Of a stretch of 64,000 nt of DNA, positions 51,080 to 60,034 are shown one piece after another. The DNA comes from Pseudomonas brassicacearum (GTDB lineage: Bacteria; Pseudomonadota; Gammaproteobacteria; Pseudomonadales; Pseudomonadaceae), in assembly GCF_003732225.1 (NCBI RefSeq), contig NZ_MOBJ01000007.1, positions 203,333-267,332 on the forward strand. The letters run 5' to 3'. The position numbers and the translations under genes are program-made. Within the stretch, counting starts at the first letter, position 1; each line of letters opens with the position of its first letter. The notes under the pieces were generated by a model that searched no databases, was not told the DNA's origin, and worked only from the letters and a program-made list of their open reading frames with translations.

Positions 51080-53614
51080 ATGACCATAACCCAACCATTG
51101 CAATTGCTGGCGCCGCTGTCCGGGGTGCTGATGCCGCTTGATCACGTGCCGGATCCGGTGTTCGCCAGCCGCGTGATCGGCGACGGCCTGTGCATCGATC
51201 CGACCTCGCAGATCCTGTGCGCGCCGTTGGCCGGTGTCGTCAGCAACCTTCAACACACTGGTCATGCGATTAGCATCACCGATGACAGCGGCGTTCAGGT
51301 ATTGCTGCACATTGGTCTGGACACGGTGAACCTCGCGGGCCACGGGTTCAGCGCATTGGTCGAGCAGGGCCAGCGTGTCGAGGCCGGTCAGCCATTGATC
51401 GAGTTCGATGCCGACTATATCGCCCTGCATGCCCGTAGCCTGTTGACCTTGATGCTGGTGGTCAGTGGCGAGCCCTTCAGTCTGCTGACACCGGACAACG
51501 GTCTGGTGGCCTGCGCACAGCCCCTGTTGCGCCTGAGCCTTGGCGATCCACGTTCCAGTGCTACGCAGGAGGAGGGCGAAGCGCTGTTCTCCAAACCGGT
51601 CCACCTGCCCAACCCCAATGGTCTGCACGCACGGCCGGCGGCGATCTTTGCGCAGGCGGCGAAAGCTTTTGCGGCGAGCATTTGCCTGCACAAGCAACAG
51701 GACAGCGCCAACGCCAAGTCGCTGGTGGCGATCATGGCGTTGCAGACGGTGCACGGCGATGCGCTGCAGGTCAGTGCGGTGGGCGAAGATGCCGAATTGG
51801 CAATCAGCACGCTGGTCCAATTGCTGGCGGATGGCTGCGGTGAGGCGGTGACTCCGGTTGCGCTGGTAGCGCCAGTGGTTCAGGCGCAGGCCGTGTCGAC
51901 GAAGCTGCTGCGCGGTGTCTGTGCTTCGGCGGGTTCGGCCTTCGGGCACGTGGTGCAAGTGGCTGAGCGCACTCTGGAGATACCTGAGTTTGCCGCGGAT
52001 CAACGCGTGGAGCGCGAGTCGCTGGAGCGCGCGCTGACCCACGCGAAGCAGGCGCTGCAACGCTTGCGTGACAACGCGGCGGGCGAGGCGCAGTCGGACA
52101 TTTTCAAGGCGCATCAGGAATTACTCGAAGACCCGAGCCTGCTGGAGCAAGCCCAGGCCCTGATCGCCGAGGGCAAGAGCGCGGCGTTTGCCTGGAACGG
52201 CGCCACTGAAGCCACCGCTACGCTGTTCAAGACGCTGGGCAGCACGTTGCTCGCCGAGCGTGCGTTGGACCTGATGGATGTCGGCCAGCGCGTGCTCAAG
52301 CTGATTCTCGGGGTGCCGGACGGTGTCTGGGAGTTGCCGGATCAAGCGATTCTGATTGCCGAACAACTGACGCCGTCGCAGACCGCTGCCCTGGACACCA
52401 GCAAAGTGTTGGGTTTCGCTACCGTGGGCGGAGGTGCGACCAGCCATGTAGCGATACTCGCCCGGGCCCTGGGTTTGCCAGCGGTGTGTGGTTTGCCGCT
52501 GCAAGTGCTGTCGCTGGCCAGTGGCACCCGGGTGCTGCTCGATGCCGACAAGGGTGAATTGCACCTGGATCCGGCGCTACAGGACATCGAGCAGTTGCAC
52601 GCCAAGCGTCAGCAGCAAAGCCTGCGTCATCAACACGAGCTGGAAAACGCTGCAAGGGCGGCCGTCACCCGCGACGGTCATCACTTCGAAGTCACGGCCA
52701 ACGTTGCTTCGCTGGCTGAAACCGAGCAGGCCATGAGCCTCGGGGCCGAGGGTGTCGGCCTGTTGCGTTCGGAGTTTTTGTATCAGCAGCGCAGTCTGGC
52801 GCCGAGTCATGATGAACAGGCCGGCACCTACAGCGCCATCGCCCGTGCACTGGGGCCGCAGCGCAATCTGGTGGTCCGTACACTGGATGTCGGCGGCGAC
52901 AAACCCTTGGCCTACGTGCCGATGGACAGCGAGGCCAATCCGTTTCTGGGCATGCGCGGAATTCGCTTGTGCCTGGAGCGTCCGCAGCTGTTGCGCGAGC
53001 AGTTTCGGGCGATTCTGAGCAGCGCCGGCCTGGCGCGTCTGCACATCATGTTGCCGATGGTCAGCCAGCTGTCGGAGCTTCGTCTGGCGCGGCAGATGCT
53101 CGAAGAAGAGGCGCTGCCGCTCGGGCTCAAGGAGTTGCCGAAACTGGGCATCATGATCGAAGTCCCGGCGGCGGCGCTGATGGCGGACCTGTTTGCCCCC
53201 GAGGTGGATTTTTTCTCCATCGGCACCAATGACCTGACCCAATACACCCTGGCCATGGACCGCGATCACCCGCGTCTGGCCAGCCAGGCCGACAGTTTTC
53301 ATCCCTCGGTACTGCGCCTGATCGCCAGCACCGTGAAGGCCGCCCATGCCCATGGCAAGTGGGTCGGAGTGTGTGGCGCGCTGGCCTCGGAGACGTTGGC
53401 GGTACCGCTGTTGCTGGGGCTGGGGGTGGATGAGCTGTCGGTCAGCGTGCCGCTGATTCCAGCGATCAAGGCCGCGATTCGCGAGGTCGAGCTCAGCGAT
53501 TGCCACGCCATCGCCCATCAGGTGCTAGGACTGGAGAGCGCCGAGCAGGTTCGCGAGGCGCTGTACGTGCAGCAACAGGCGATGGTCGAAACTTCACAGG
53601 TGTTGGAGAACTGA
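51080..53614 (+). CDS. PTS EIIA(Glc)-HPr-EI fusion protein
   Basis: 844 aa from the ATG at 51080 (CAGGTGAAG upstream). Three modules: EIIA of the glucose type (about 1-150; phospho-His in VLLHIGLDTVNL), HPr (about 175-260; His in NPNGLHARPAA), and Enzyme I (about 285-835; active His in GGGATSHVAILARALGLP, PEP-binding LLRSEFLY, IGTNDLTQYTLAMDR, active Cys in VGVCGALASE). It carries the whole soluble phosphorelay and should energise TreP. Architecture matches NagF-like proteins of other pseudomonads. Confidence 0.92.
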   Translation: MTITQPLQLLAPLSGVLMPLDHVPDPVFASRVIGDGLCIDPTSQILCAPLAGVVSNLQHTGHAISITDDSGVQVLLHIGLDTVNLAGHGFSALVEQGQRVEAGQPLIEFDADYIALHARSLLTLMLVVSGEPFSLLTPDNGLVACAQPLLRLSLGDPRSSATQEEGEALFSKPVHLPNPNGLHARPAAIFAQAAKAFAASICLHKQQDSANAKSLVAIMALQTVHGDALQVSAVGEDAELAISTLVQLLADGCGEAVTPVALVAPVVQAQAVSTKLLRGVCASAGSAFGHVVQVAERTLEIPEFAADQRVERESLERALTHAKQALQRLRDNAAGEAQSDIFKAHQELLEDPSLLEQAQALIAEGKSAAFAWNGATEATATLFKTLGSTLLAERALDLMDVGQRVLKLILGVPDGVWELPDQAILIAEQLTPSQTAALDTSKVLGFATVGGGATSHVAILARALGLPAVCGLPLQVLSLASGTRVLLDADKGELHLDPALQDIEQLHAKRQQQSLRHQHELENAARAAVTRDGHHFEVTANVASLAETEQAMSLGAEGVGLLRSEFLYQQRSLAPSHDEQAGTYSAIARALGPQRNLVVRTLDVGGDKPLAYVPMDSEANPFLGMRGIRLCLERPQLLREQFRAILSSAGLARLHIMLPMVSQLSELRLARQMLEEEALPLGLKELPKLGIMIEVPAAALMADLFAPEVDFFSIGTNDLTQYTLAMDRDHPRLASQADSFHPSVLRLIASTVKAAHAHGKWVGVCGALASETLAVPLLLGLGVDELSVSVPLIPAIKAAIREVELSDCHAIAHQVLGLESAEQVREALYVQQQAMVETSQVLEN

Positions 53615-53616
53615 AC

Positions 53617-53907
53617 ATGTTCGAGAAAATGCAACGGGCGTTCTGGAAGGCATTGACCCCGGATCTGCTGGTGGATGAGCCGAAGGTGGCACGGTCGTCT
53701 TCAGCATTGCTGACACCGAGCGTCATGGCCGCGTTGGGTGGAGCCGGTAACCTCAAATCCCGGCAGCGCGTAGCACTGACGCGGGTGCGGGTGGAGTTGA
53801 AAGACGCCGCGCTGCTGGACGCGACGGCCTTGCGCGCGGCGGGTGTGCCGGGAGTCATGATGCTGGAAGATGGGGTGGTTCATCTGATCACCGGTCTTCA
53901 AGCGTAA
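53617..53907 (+). CDS. EIIB-like small protein lacking the active cysteine
   Basis: 96 aa, 2 bp after the PTS fusion gene, RBS TGGAGAAC. The segment ALGGAGNLKSRQRVALTRVR aligns with the EIIB core of TreP (SLGGADNLEQAAHCVTRLR), but the phosphorylatable Cys is Ala (A53). The remaining EIIB pattern LKDAALLDATALRAAGVPGV is kept. It cannot relay phosphate by the usual route and may be regulatory or a decoy; function unknown. Confidence 0.8.
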   Translation: MFEKMQRAFWKALTPDLLVDEPKVARSSSALLTPSVMAALGGAGNLKSRQRVALTRVRVELKDAALLDATALRAAGVPGVMMLEDGVVHLITGLQA

Positions 53908-53915
53908 ACGTCATC

Positions 53916-53990
53916 CTGTGGGAGCGAGCTTGCTCGCGATGCTTTTGGCGTATTCAACGACGCCATCGCGAGCAAGCTCGCTCCCACAGG
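53916..53990. repeat. REP pair (BIME), type A
   Basis: Inverted pair of the GTGGGAGCGAGCTTGCTCGC family closing the trehalose locus. Confidence 0.8.
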
Positions 53991-54117
53991 GCATTGCCAG
54001 CCATGATTTGACTGTGACCAGTCGCCGCGTTGCCCTTACTGTTTCTCAACCGCAGGTGTATCGTATTCGCCTTTTGCGGGCATAGGCCTGCCGCTGATAC
54101 GTGAGGTTGTTGAGTTC

Positions 54118-55494
54118 ATGTCTTTTACCCGTCGACAAATACTGGGTGGTCTGGCCGGTCTGGCAGTGGTGGGCGTCGGGGCCGGTGGTGCATCGCGTTA
54201 CTGGCTGGGGAAAATGGCAGACGCCAACGCAGGTCACGATTATGAACTGATCGCCGCACCGCTGGATGTCGAACTGGTGCCGGGGCACAAAACTGAGGCC
54301 TGGGCTTTTGGTCCGTCGGCGCCGGGGACGGAATTGCGGGTGCGCCAGGGCGAATGGCTGCGAGTGCGTTTTATCAACCACCTGCCGGTGCCCACCACCA
54401 TTCACTGGCACGGTATCCGTTTGCCGCTGGAGATGGACGGCGTGCCGTATGTCTCGCAACTGCCGGTGTTGCCGGGCGAGTATTTCGACTACAAGTTCCG
54501 TGTGCCGGATGCTGGCAGTTACTGGTATCACCCGCATGTGAACAGTAGCCAAGAGCTGGGTCGCGGGCTGGTCGGGCCGCTGATCATCGAAGAACGCGAG
54601 CCCACCGGTTTCAAGTACGAGAAGACACTCAGCCTGAAAAGCTGGCACGTCGATGAAGCGGGCGCTTTCGTGCCGTTCAGCGTTCCTCGTGAAGCGGCGC
54701 GTGGTGGTACGGCCGGTCGTCTGGCGACGATCAATGGCGTACCGCTGCCGGTGATCGAGTTGCCGGCCGGGCAAATCACCCGCGTGCGCCTGCTGAACCT
54801 CGATAACACCCTGACTTACCGCCTCAACATTCCCGGTGTCGAAGCGCAGATCTACGCGCTCGACGGTAACCCGATCGAGCCGCGTCCGCTGGGCAAGGAA
54901 TACTGGCTGGGCCCGGGCATGCGCATTTGCCTGGCAATCAAGGCACCGGCGGCGGGTGAAGAGTTGTCGCTGCGCAACGGGCCGGTACGCATTGGCACGT
55001 TGCGCTCGGTGGCCAACACTGACGCGTCAACCCAGTGGCCGCCAGCGCTGCCGGCCAACCCGATTTCCGAGCCGGACCTGGCCAACGCCGAGAAGCTCAA
55101 CTTCAATTTCGAGTGGGTCGGTTCGGTCTCGGTGAATGTCGATAATGGCAAGCCGCCGAGCCTCTGGCAGATCAACGGCAAGGCCTGGGACATCACCGAT
55201 AAAACCTGCGCCGACCGCCCGATTGCTAAGCTTGCGAAAGGCAAAAGCTACATTTTCGAATTGAAGAACATGACCCAGTACCAGCACCCGGTTCACTTGC
55301 ACGGCATGAGCTTCAAGGTCATTGCCTCGAACCGCAAAAAGATCATTCCGTACTTCACCGACACCTACCTGCTGGGCAAGAACGAGCGCGCCCAGGTGGC
55401 ACTGGTGGCGGATAACCCGGGGGTGTGGATGTTCCACTGCCATGTGATCGACCATATGGAAACCGGCCTGATGGCCGCCATTGAGGTGGCCTGA
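54118..55494 (+). CDS. Tat-exported multicopper oxidase
   Basis: 458 aa. Twin-arginine signal SFTRRQILGG at residues 2-11. Copper-ligand motifs: HWHGIRLP, YWYHPHVN, HPVHLHGMSFKV and WMFHCHVIDHMETGL, giving type 1, 2 and 3 sites in a three-cupredoxin laccase-like protein. The substrate (Cu(I), Mn(II) or phenols) is not evident. In P. aeruginosa I recall the homologue (PA3768) directly next to guaA; here about 18 kb separates them. Its stop overlaps the tadA start. Confidence 0.9.
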   Translation: MSFTRRQILGGLAGLAVVGVGAGGASRYWLGKMADANAGHDYELIAAPLDVELVPGHKTEAWAFGPSAPGTELRVRQGEWLRVRFINHLPVPTTIHWHGIRLPLEMDGVPYVSQLPVLPGEYFDYKFRVPDAGSYWYHPHVNSSQELGRGLVGPLIIEEREPTGFKYEKTLSLKSWHVDEAGAFVPFSVPREAARGGTAGRLATINGVPLPVIELPAGQITRVRLLNLDNTLTYRLNIPGVEAQIYALDGNPIEPRPLGKEYWLGPGMRICLAIKAPAAGEELSLRNGPVRIGTLRSVANTDASTQWPPALPANPISEPDLANAEKLNFNFEWVGSVSVNVDNGKPPSLWQINGKAWDITDKTCADRPIAKLAKGKSYIFELKNMTQYQHPVHLHGMSFKVIASNRKKIIPYFTDTYLLGKNERAQVALVADNPGVWMFHCHVIDHMETGLMAAIEVA

Positions 55495-55991
55495 TGCGTC
55501 AGATACGCCCCACACAAATCATCGACCGTAGCCGCGATCAGGACTTCATGCGTGAAGCCCTGGCCCTGGCCGCGCAAGGTGCCGCCCTCGGCGAAGTGCC
55601 GGTGGGCGCGGTGCTGGTGCAGGACGGCGAAATCATCGGGCGTGGTTTCAATTGCCCGATCAGCGGCAGCGACCCCAGCGCCCATGCCGAAATGGTCGCG
55701 ATCCGCGCTGCGGCGCAGGCCGTGAGCAACTATCGTCTGCCGGGCAGCACGCTCTACGTCACGCTGGAACCGTGCAGCATGTGCGCCGGTTTGATCGTGC
55801 ATTCGCGGATTGCGCGGGTGGTCTATGGGGCGCTGGAGCCCAAGGCCGGGATCGTGCAAAGCCAGGGGCAGTTTTTCACCCAGGGCTTTCTCAACCACCG
55901 GGTGCTGGTCGAAGGCGGGGTATTGGCTGACGAGTGCGGCGCGGTGTTGAGCGAGTTTTTCAAGGCCCGAAGAGCCAAGCCAGCAGACTAA
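55494..55991 (+). CDS. tadA: tRNA-specific adenosine deaminase TadA
   Basis: Deaminates A34 to inosine in tRNA-Arg(ACG). 165 aa; catalytic zinc motifs SAHAEMVAIRAAA (His, Glu) and LEPCSMCAGLIVHSR (two Cys). The start overlaps the multicopper oxidase stop (TGATG); the first residues MRQIRPTQIIDRS are slightly longer than the E. coli protein. Confidence 0.95.
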   Translation: MRQIRPTQIIDRSRDQDFMREALALAAQGAALGEVPVGAVLVQDGEIIGRGFNCPISGSDPSAHAEMVAIRAAAQAVSNYRLPGSTLYVTLEPCSMCAGLIVHSRIARVVYGALEPKAGIVQSQGQFFTQGFLNHRVLVEGGVLADECGAVLSEFFKARRAKPAD

Positions 55992-56002
55992 ACACCAAAC
56001 CA

Positions 56003-56093
56003 ATGTGGGAGCGAGCTTGCTCGCGATGAGGCCCTAACATCCAACATCAATGTTGAATTTCAGGCCGCCATCGCGAGCAAGCTCGCTCCCACA
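56003..56093. repeat. REP pair (BIME), type A
   Basis: Inverted pair between convergent tadA and cmoB. No clear intrinsic terminator was seen here, so the REP may serve that role. Confidence 0.8.
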
Positions 56094-56123
56094 GGGGATC
56101 TCCAGTGATCAGGAGATAGGTAT

Positions 56124-57080
56124 TTATTTACGGGCGACGATCACTGCGCGCATCGGCGCTGGCAAACCTTCAATGGTCTTGCTGTGATCATCAGGGTCGA
56201 GGAAGTCGCTCAGTGACTGATACTTCATCCACTCGGTCCCGCGTTGTTCTTCAACCGTGGTCACGCTGACGTCCACGCAGCGCACATCGCTGAAGCCTGC
56301 ACGGCGCAGCCAGAGCATCAGCGCCGGCACCGACGGCAGGAACCAGACGTTGCGCATCTGCGCATAACGGTCTTCCGGCACCAGCACCTGCTGTTCGTCG
56401 CCTTCGATTACCAACGTCTCCAAGACCAACTCACCACCCTTGACCAGGCAATCCTTCAGCGCCAGCAAATGCTCGATCGGCGAGCGGCGGTGATAGAACA
56501 CGCCCATGGAAAACACCGTGTCGAAGCCCTCGAGATTGGGAGGAAGATCCTCAAAGGGAAACGGCAGGTGCCAGGCCGACGGTTCTGACAGGTAACGCTG
56601 CACTGCCTGGAACTGGCAGAAGAACAACCAGTTCGGGTCGACGCCGATCACGCTGTCGGCGCCGGCGCCGAGCATCCGCCACATGTAATAGCCGTTGCCG
56701 CAGCCGACATCGAGGATGCGTTTGCCTTTGAGGTTCAGGTGCGGGGCGACCCGCGACCACTTCCAGTCCGAGCGCCATTCGGTGTCGACGTGTACGCCGA
56801 ACAAGTCGAATGGACCTTTGCGCCATGGCGACAGGCCCATCAACGCGGTGCGCATTTGCGCGCGGGTTTCATCGTCGCAGTCGGTGTCGAGGGTCAAGCC
56901 GTTCAGCAAATCGACTTCGCTCGGCTGGATCTTCGGCAAAGCGTCCAGCGCGCTCTGCCAGCGCTCGAGGTCGCCATGACCTTTTTCCATTTTGGTGTCG
57001 AGTTGCGCTTGCAGGGTGTTGGCCCAGTCGGCCAGTGGTGTACCGGCCAGACGGCGGGCGAGGGGAGACAGATCGATCAT
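56124..57080 (-). CDS. cmoB: tRNA U34 carboxymethyltransferase CmoB
   Basis: Transfers the carboxymethyl group of Cx-SAM to 5-hydroxyuridine-34, giving cmo5U in tRNA. 318 aa; SAM-site motif [20 protein letters not shown], then [17 protein letters not shown] and [16 protein letters not shown]. The start overlaps the cmoA stop by 4 bp, so the pair is coupled. Confidence 0.96.
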   Translation of the reverse strand: MIDLSPLARRLAGTPLADWANTLQAQLDTKMEKGHGDLERWQSALDALPKIQPSEVDLLNGLTLDTDCDDETRAQMRTALMGLSPWRKGPFDLFGVHVDTEWRSDWKWSRVAPHLNLKGKRILDVGCGNGYYMWRMLGAGADSVIGVDPNWLFFCQFQAVQRYLSEPSAWHLPFPFEDLPPNLEGFDTVFSMGVFYHRRSPIEHLLALKDCLVKGGELVLETLVIEGDEQQVLVPEDRYAQMRNVWFLPSVPALMLWLRRAGFSDVRCVDVSVTTVEEQRGTEWMKYQSLSDFLDPDDHSKTIEGLPAPMRAVIVARK

Positions 57081-57820
57081 GGCAAGGCAATCAACGAGGC
57101 AAAGTTAAGACACTGGAACCACGGCACGACTTTCGAGAACCCGGCGGCCAGCAGGCGTTCGCGGTGTTCTTCGAGGCTGTCGGGCTTCATGACGTTTTCG
57201 ATGGCGCTGCGCTTCTGGGCGATTTCCAGTTCGCTATAGCCGTTGGCGCGTTTGAAGGCGATGTGCAGGTCGGTGAGTAGCGCGTGTTCTTCGGCGTCTT
57301 CGAAACGCAGCTTCTCCGAAAGGATCAGCGCACCGCCCGGCAACAGCGACTGGCGAATGCGGCTCAGCAGTGCAGTGCGCTCGTCCCGGGCGATGAACTG
57401 CAAGGTGAAGTTCAGCGCCACCACCGAGGCCGGCTCGAACGCCAGCGCGAGGATGTCGCCTTCGATCACTTCAACCGGCAGCAGCTCCTGGAACATCGAG
57501 TCCTGCGCGTTGAGGTATTCGCGGCAGCGCTCGACCATCGCCGCCGAGTTATCCACAGCGATCACCCGGCAACCGTCGGTGCGTACGTGACGGCGCAGGG
57601 CCTGGGTCACTGCGCCGAGGGAAGAACCGAGGTCGTAAAGCACGCTGTTGGGCTGGGCGAACTGCGCCGCGAGCACGCCGAGGTTTTCGACAATGGTCGG
57701 GTAACCCGGCACCGAGCGCTTGATCATGTCCGGGAACACCCGCACCACGTCCTCGTTAAAGGCGAAGTCGGGCACCTGGGCCAGGGGCTGGGCGAAAAGG
57801 CGATCGGGTTCTTTGCTCAC
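57077..57820 (-). CDS. cmoA: Carboxy-S-adenosylmethionine synthase CmoA
   Basis: Makes carboxy-SAM from SAM and prephenate for CmoB. 247 aa from a GTG ([19 protein letters not shown]), the normal family start; an in-frame ATG 45 bp upstream would add residues not found in relatives. SAM motif [19 protein letters not shown] and the Cx-SAM region [11 protein letters not shown] are intact. Confidence 0.94.
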   Translation of the reverse strand: MSKEPDRLFAQPLAQVPDFAFNEDVVRVFPDMIKRSVPGYPTIVENLGVLAAQFAQPNSVLYDLGSSLGAVTQALRRHVRTDGCRVIAVDNSAAMVERCREYLNAQDSMFQELLPVEVIEGDILALAFEPASVVALNFTLQFIARDERTALLSRIRQSLLPGGALILSEKLRFEDAEEHALLTDLHIAFKRANGYSELEIAQKRSAIENVMKPDSLEEHRERLLAAGFSKVVPWFQCLNFASLIALP

Positions 57821-57939
57821 GGCGGTTCCAGCGGCGGATGTGGAAAAGGCCGGCATTTTAGCCAACTTGGCGCGCGGATGCGCGGGTTGTCTGATAAACC
57901 GCCGGGCAGGCGCTGATGTCTGTGTCTTCAGTTATGCCG

Positions 57940-58036
57940 CTATCGCGAGCAAGCTCGCTCTCACAGTGGTTCTGAGTCGGGCACTTACTATGTGTGCAGC
58001 ACAAATCAAATGTGGGAGCGAGCTCGCTCGCGATGG
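57940..58036. repeat. REP pair (BIME), type A
   Basis: Inverted pair between cmoA and the lysoplasmalogenase gene; the right copy is GAGCTCGCTCGC rather than GAGCTTGCTCGC. Confidence 0.75.
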
Positions 58037-58038
58037 GT

Positions 58039-58674
58039 TCAGCGCGGTTTCTGGTGGAACGCCGACGCCGCAATCCCCCATTGCCCCAGCCAGTAGCTGA
58101 GGATGATCACATAGGGCGCGGCCTCGAACGGCAGCACAAAGCGGCAGATGCCAATCACGCTGTCGGAGAACACAAACGCTACCGCGCCAGCGGCCGCCAA
58201 CAGTGCTGAACGCTTCGGCACGTCACTGCCCAAACGGGCCAGAGCGCGCCAGAGCATGGCGCTGATGGCCACGCCGTAAACAATCACCGGAATCAGCAAC
58301 GGCCCCAGGCCATGGCTGATCAGTATCCCCAGCAGCAGCGCGCCAACCCCAAGCGCCAGAATCAGCGGCAACAGCGCCAAGCGCCGGCAATCACTCAAGT
58401 ACGCCTTCAAATACGCCAAATGCGCGACCAGAAACGCGCCGAGGCCAAACACGAATAAATCCCCCGGCCACGCCAGCAGCACATCGCCGAGCAGGGAAAA
58501 GATCAAACCCAGGCTGATCCAGCGCCGATAGTCGCCGGGCGGTGCATCGTGCAACCAGCCGAGCAGCGCCAACACCGGCAACGGTTTGACCAGCAGACAC
58601 AGCAACTCGGCGTGAACGCTCACCCCGTAGAGAAAGGTCACCGCGCCCATCAGCGCCAGAATCAGCCAACCCAC
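58039..58674 (-). CDS. YhhN-family lysoplasmalogenase-like membrane protein
   Basis: 211 aa from a GTG start, with eight predicted TM helices. Family acidic motifs LLGDVLLAWP (about 62-71) and VFSDSVIG are present. TMEM86/YhhN proteins hydrolyse lysoplasmalogen; the substrate in Pseudomonas, which generally lacks plasmalogens, is uncertain. It begins 2 bp after the chagasin-like gene, forming a two-gene unit. Confidence 0.85.
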   Translation of the reverse strand: MGWLILALMGAVTFLYGVSVHAELLCLLVKPLPVLALLGWLHDAPPGDYRRWISLGLIFSLLGDVLLAWPGDLFVFGLGAFLVAHLAYLKAYLSDCRRLALLPLILALGVGALLLGILISHGLGPLLIPVIVYGVAISAMLWRALARLGSDVPKRSALLAAAGAVAFVFSDSVIGICRFVLPFEAAPYVIILSYWLGQWGIAASAFHQKPR

Positions 58675-58676
58675 GA

Positions 58677-59069
58677 TCAGTTAACCGAAATCGCGCAGTC
58701 GAAGGTTTGCGCGGGCGTGACTTCTGGCTCCCACGGCTGTTGATAAGTCAGACGCAAGCGCCCGTTGCCCGCGGCGAAGGCTTGAAAGCGCCAGGTCGAT
58801 TGCCCGCCACTGCCCACCAGTCCGCTGTTCTCCGGGTTGGTGTACACCTCAGGACTGATCGCCCGCAGCACACCGCCAGCCGAATCCTGGACCGCCCAGC
58901 GATAACCGGTGGTCGGGTTGCTCGGCAGGGTCAGGATCAGGTGTTGCCCGTTGTTCAGTTGCACCGGGCATTCGCTTTGTTTTTCCACCGTCACGTTCTG
59001 TTTCGGTTGAGTGGCGCAGGCGGCCAGCAGGGCGAGGCTCAGGGGGACAAACAGGCGGGTGGGGGACAT
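58677..59069 (-). CDS. Chagasin-type (I42) protease inhibitor lipoprotein
   Basis: 130 aa from the ATG at 59069, chosen because it gives a clean lipoprotein signal (LFVPLSLALLAAC, Cys18). The three inhibitor loops of I42 proteins are visible: LPSNPTTGYRW, GSGGQSTWRF and LRLTYQQPWE. It probably inhibits papain-like cysteine proteases in the periplasm or outer membrane. An upstream in-frame start would lose the signal peptide. Confidence 0.85.
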   Translation of the reverse strand: MSPTRLFVPLSLALLAACATQPKQNVTVEKQSECPVQLNNGQHLILTLPSNPTTGYRWAVQDSAGGVLRAISPEVYTNPENSGLVGSGGQSTWRFQAFAAGNGRLRLTYQQPWEPEVTPAQTFDCAISVN

Positions 59070-59180
59070 AAGGTCAGCGGCTCCGGCATTCACGACGAAC
59101 GGCGAGCATAACTGAAGATGAGACAAATTGTGACGGTCCCGACTGGGACGGCCGAGGGTTTGGCGTCGTGAGTGCTGACG

Positions 59181-59249
59181 CCATCGCGAGCAAGCTCGCT
59201 CCCACAGGTTTATCGCCGTCCTTGTGGGAGCGAGCTTGCTCGCGATAGC
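59181..59249. repeat. REP pair (BIME), type A
   Basis: Close inverted pair. The frame of the adjacent degenerate gene (59210-59539) runs into it, adding ASSLPQGRR-like residues. Confidence 0.8.
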
Positions 59250-59539
59250 GGTAGTGCATTCGCTACATCATTGTCAGAACAACACTTCCACCATCCGCTT
59301 GGATCGGGGCGAGCACTGGTTTTGTAAATGAGGACGGGAAGGGTTACTTTCGTCAGCTCAATTTCAATGTTGGCGTGCAGTAGAAATTTAGTTGTGCCTT
59401 CGATCCTCTGTTCGTGCTGAGGCAGTGATTCTCCCGCGCCCGGTATATTAATGACCGGTCGCCCAAGTAACTTTGTGTAAGTTACCCTTTGGCTTGGATC
59501 TGACGGTTCATAGTTCCAATGTTCCTGCCTTACACGCAT
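59210..59539 (-). pseudogene. Possible 3' part of a gene split by an amber codon
   Basis: 109 codons directly in frame after the TAG that ends 59540-59770. The TAG is followed immediately by ATG. The protein (MRVRQEHWNYEPSDPSQR at its start) is unrecognised, and its end reads into a REP element, so the native C-terminus is probably lost. It may be the second half of one ancestral gene or a separate small gene; no good RBS precedes the ATG. Confidence 0.4.
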
Positions 59540-59770
59540 CTAGATATTTTTGTTAGGAAATTCAAATCCGCCGGAGGGATAGCGATGCTGCCAGCGTCCA
59601 TCCTGCCCCACCTGGCCGGCCCTTACCCAATCAGTCTCGGAGGCGTAGGAAAAATTTATGAAAATTTCAGCATCGACTTCGCCGGTTCCTTCCGGTATCA
59701 ACATATCGTACTCGCCTCCTTCCATTGGAATCGAGATGGTGGGAATAGGCAGCTTGGTTTTCTTTTCCAT
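59540..59770 (-). CDS. Small hypothetical protein
   Basis: 76 aa, unrecognised. RBS AAGGGTAAG precedes the ATG. Soluble, acidic, with GGEYDMLIPEGTGEVDAEIF and no signal peptide. It ends at an in-frame TAG with the frame continuing open for 109 codons. Confidence 0.5.
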   Translation of the reverse strand: MEKKTKLPIPTISIPMEGGEYDMLIPEGTGEVDAEIFINFSYASETDWVRAGQVGQDGRWQHRYPSGGFEFPNKNI

Positions 59771-60034
59771 GATTGCTTACCCTTGAATGTGGAGTGAGCA
59801 ACCGTTTTATCAGTCTGGAAGGTGAGCGCCACCTGTTAAAAATAACAGTTCCGACAGGCGGCGCTTACTATGTTTCAACCGCAATACGGTGAGGTATGAG
59901 GTCAGAACAACACCTTCGCCACATCTGCAAAGCGCTTGGCAAAGTGCACGGTGATCCCTTCATTCAGGTGGTTTTGTGGGGCATCAGTGTGGATTAGGCT
60001 CTACCTTGAATTGTGTTCTCCAGAAGCAGGAGGG
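59771..60034. other. Intergenic region with duplicated lon tail
   Basis: Holds the second copy of the lon 3' end (59902-59970) and, downstream of it on the minus strand, an imperfect hairpin (about 59823-59865; arms GCGCCACCTGT / ACAGGCGGCGC) that could be the terminator belonging to that copy. Confidence 0.55.
59902..59970 (-). pseudogene. Diverged duplicate of the lon 3' terminus
   Basis: On the minus strand this encodes NEGITVHFAKRFADVAKVLF then TGA. The intact lon ends KEGITVHFAKRFADVAKVLF then TAA (61007-61075). I count 11 differences in 69 nt; nearly all are silent, so the copy derives from a functional lon allele rather than neutral drift of a local duplication. Confidence 0.75.

Noticed and set aside
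53500..53616. Longer start for the EIIB-like gene inside the PTS fusion gene
   Set aside because: The ATG at 53617 has TGGAGAAC upstream and gives the expected EIIB length.
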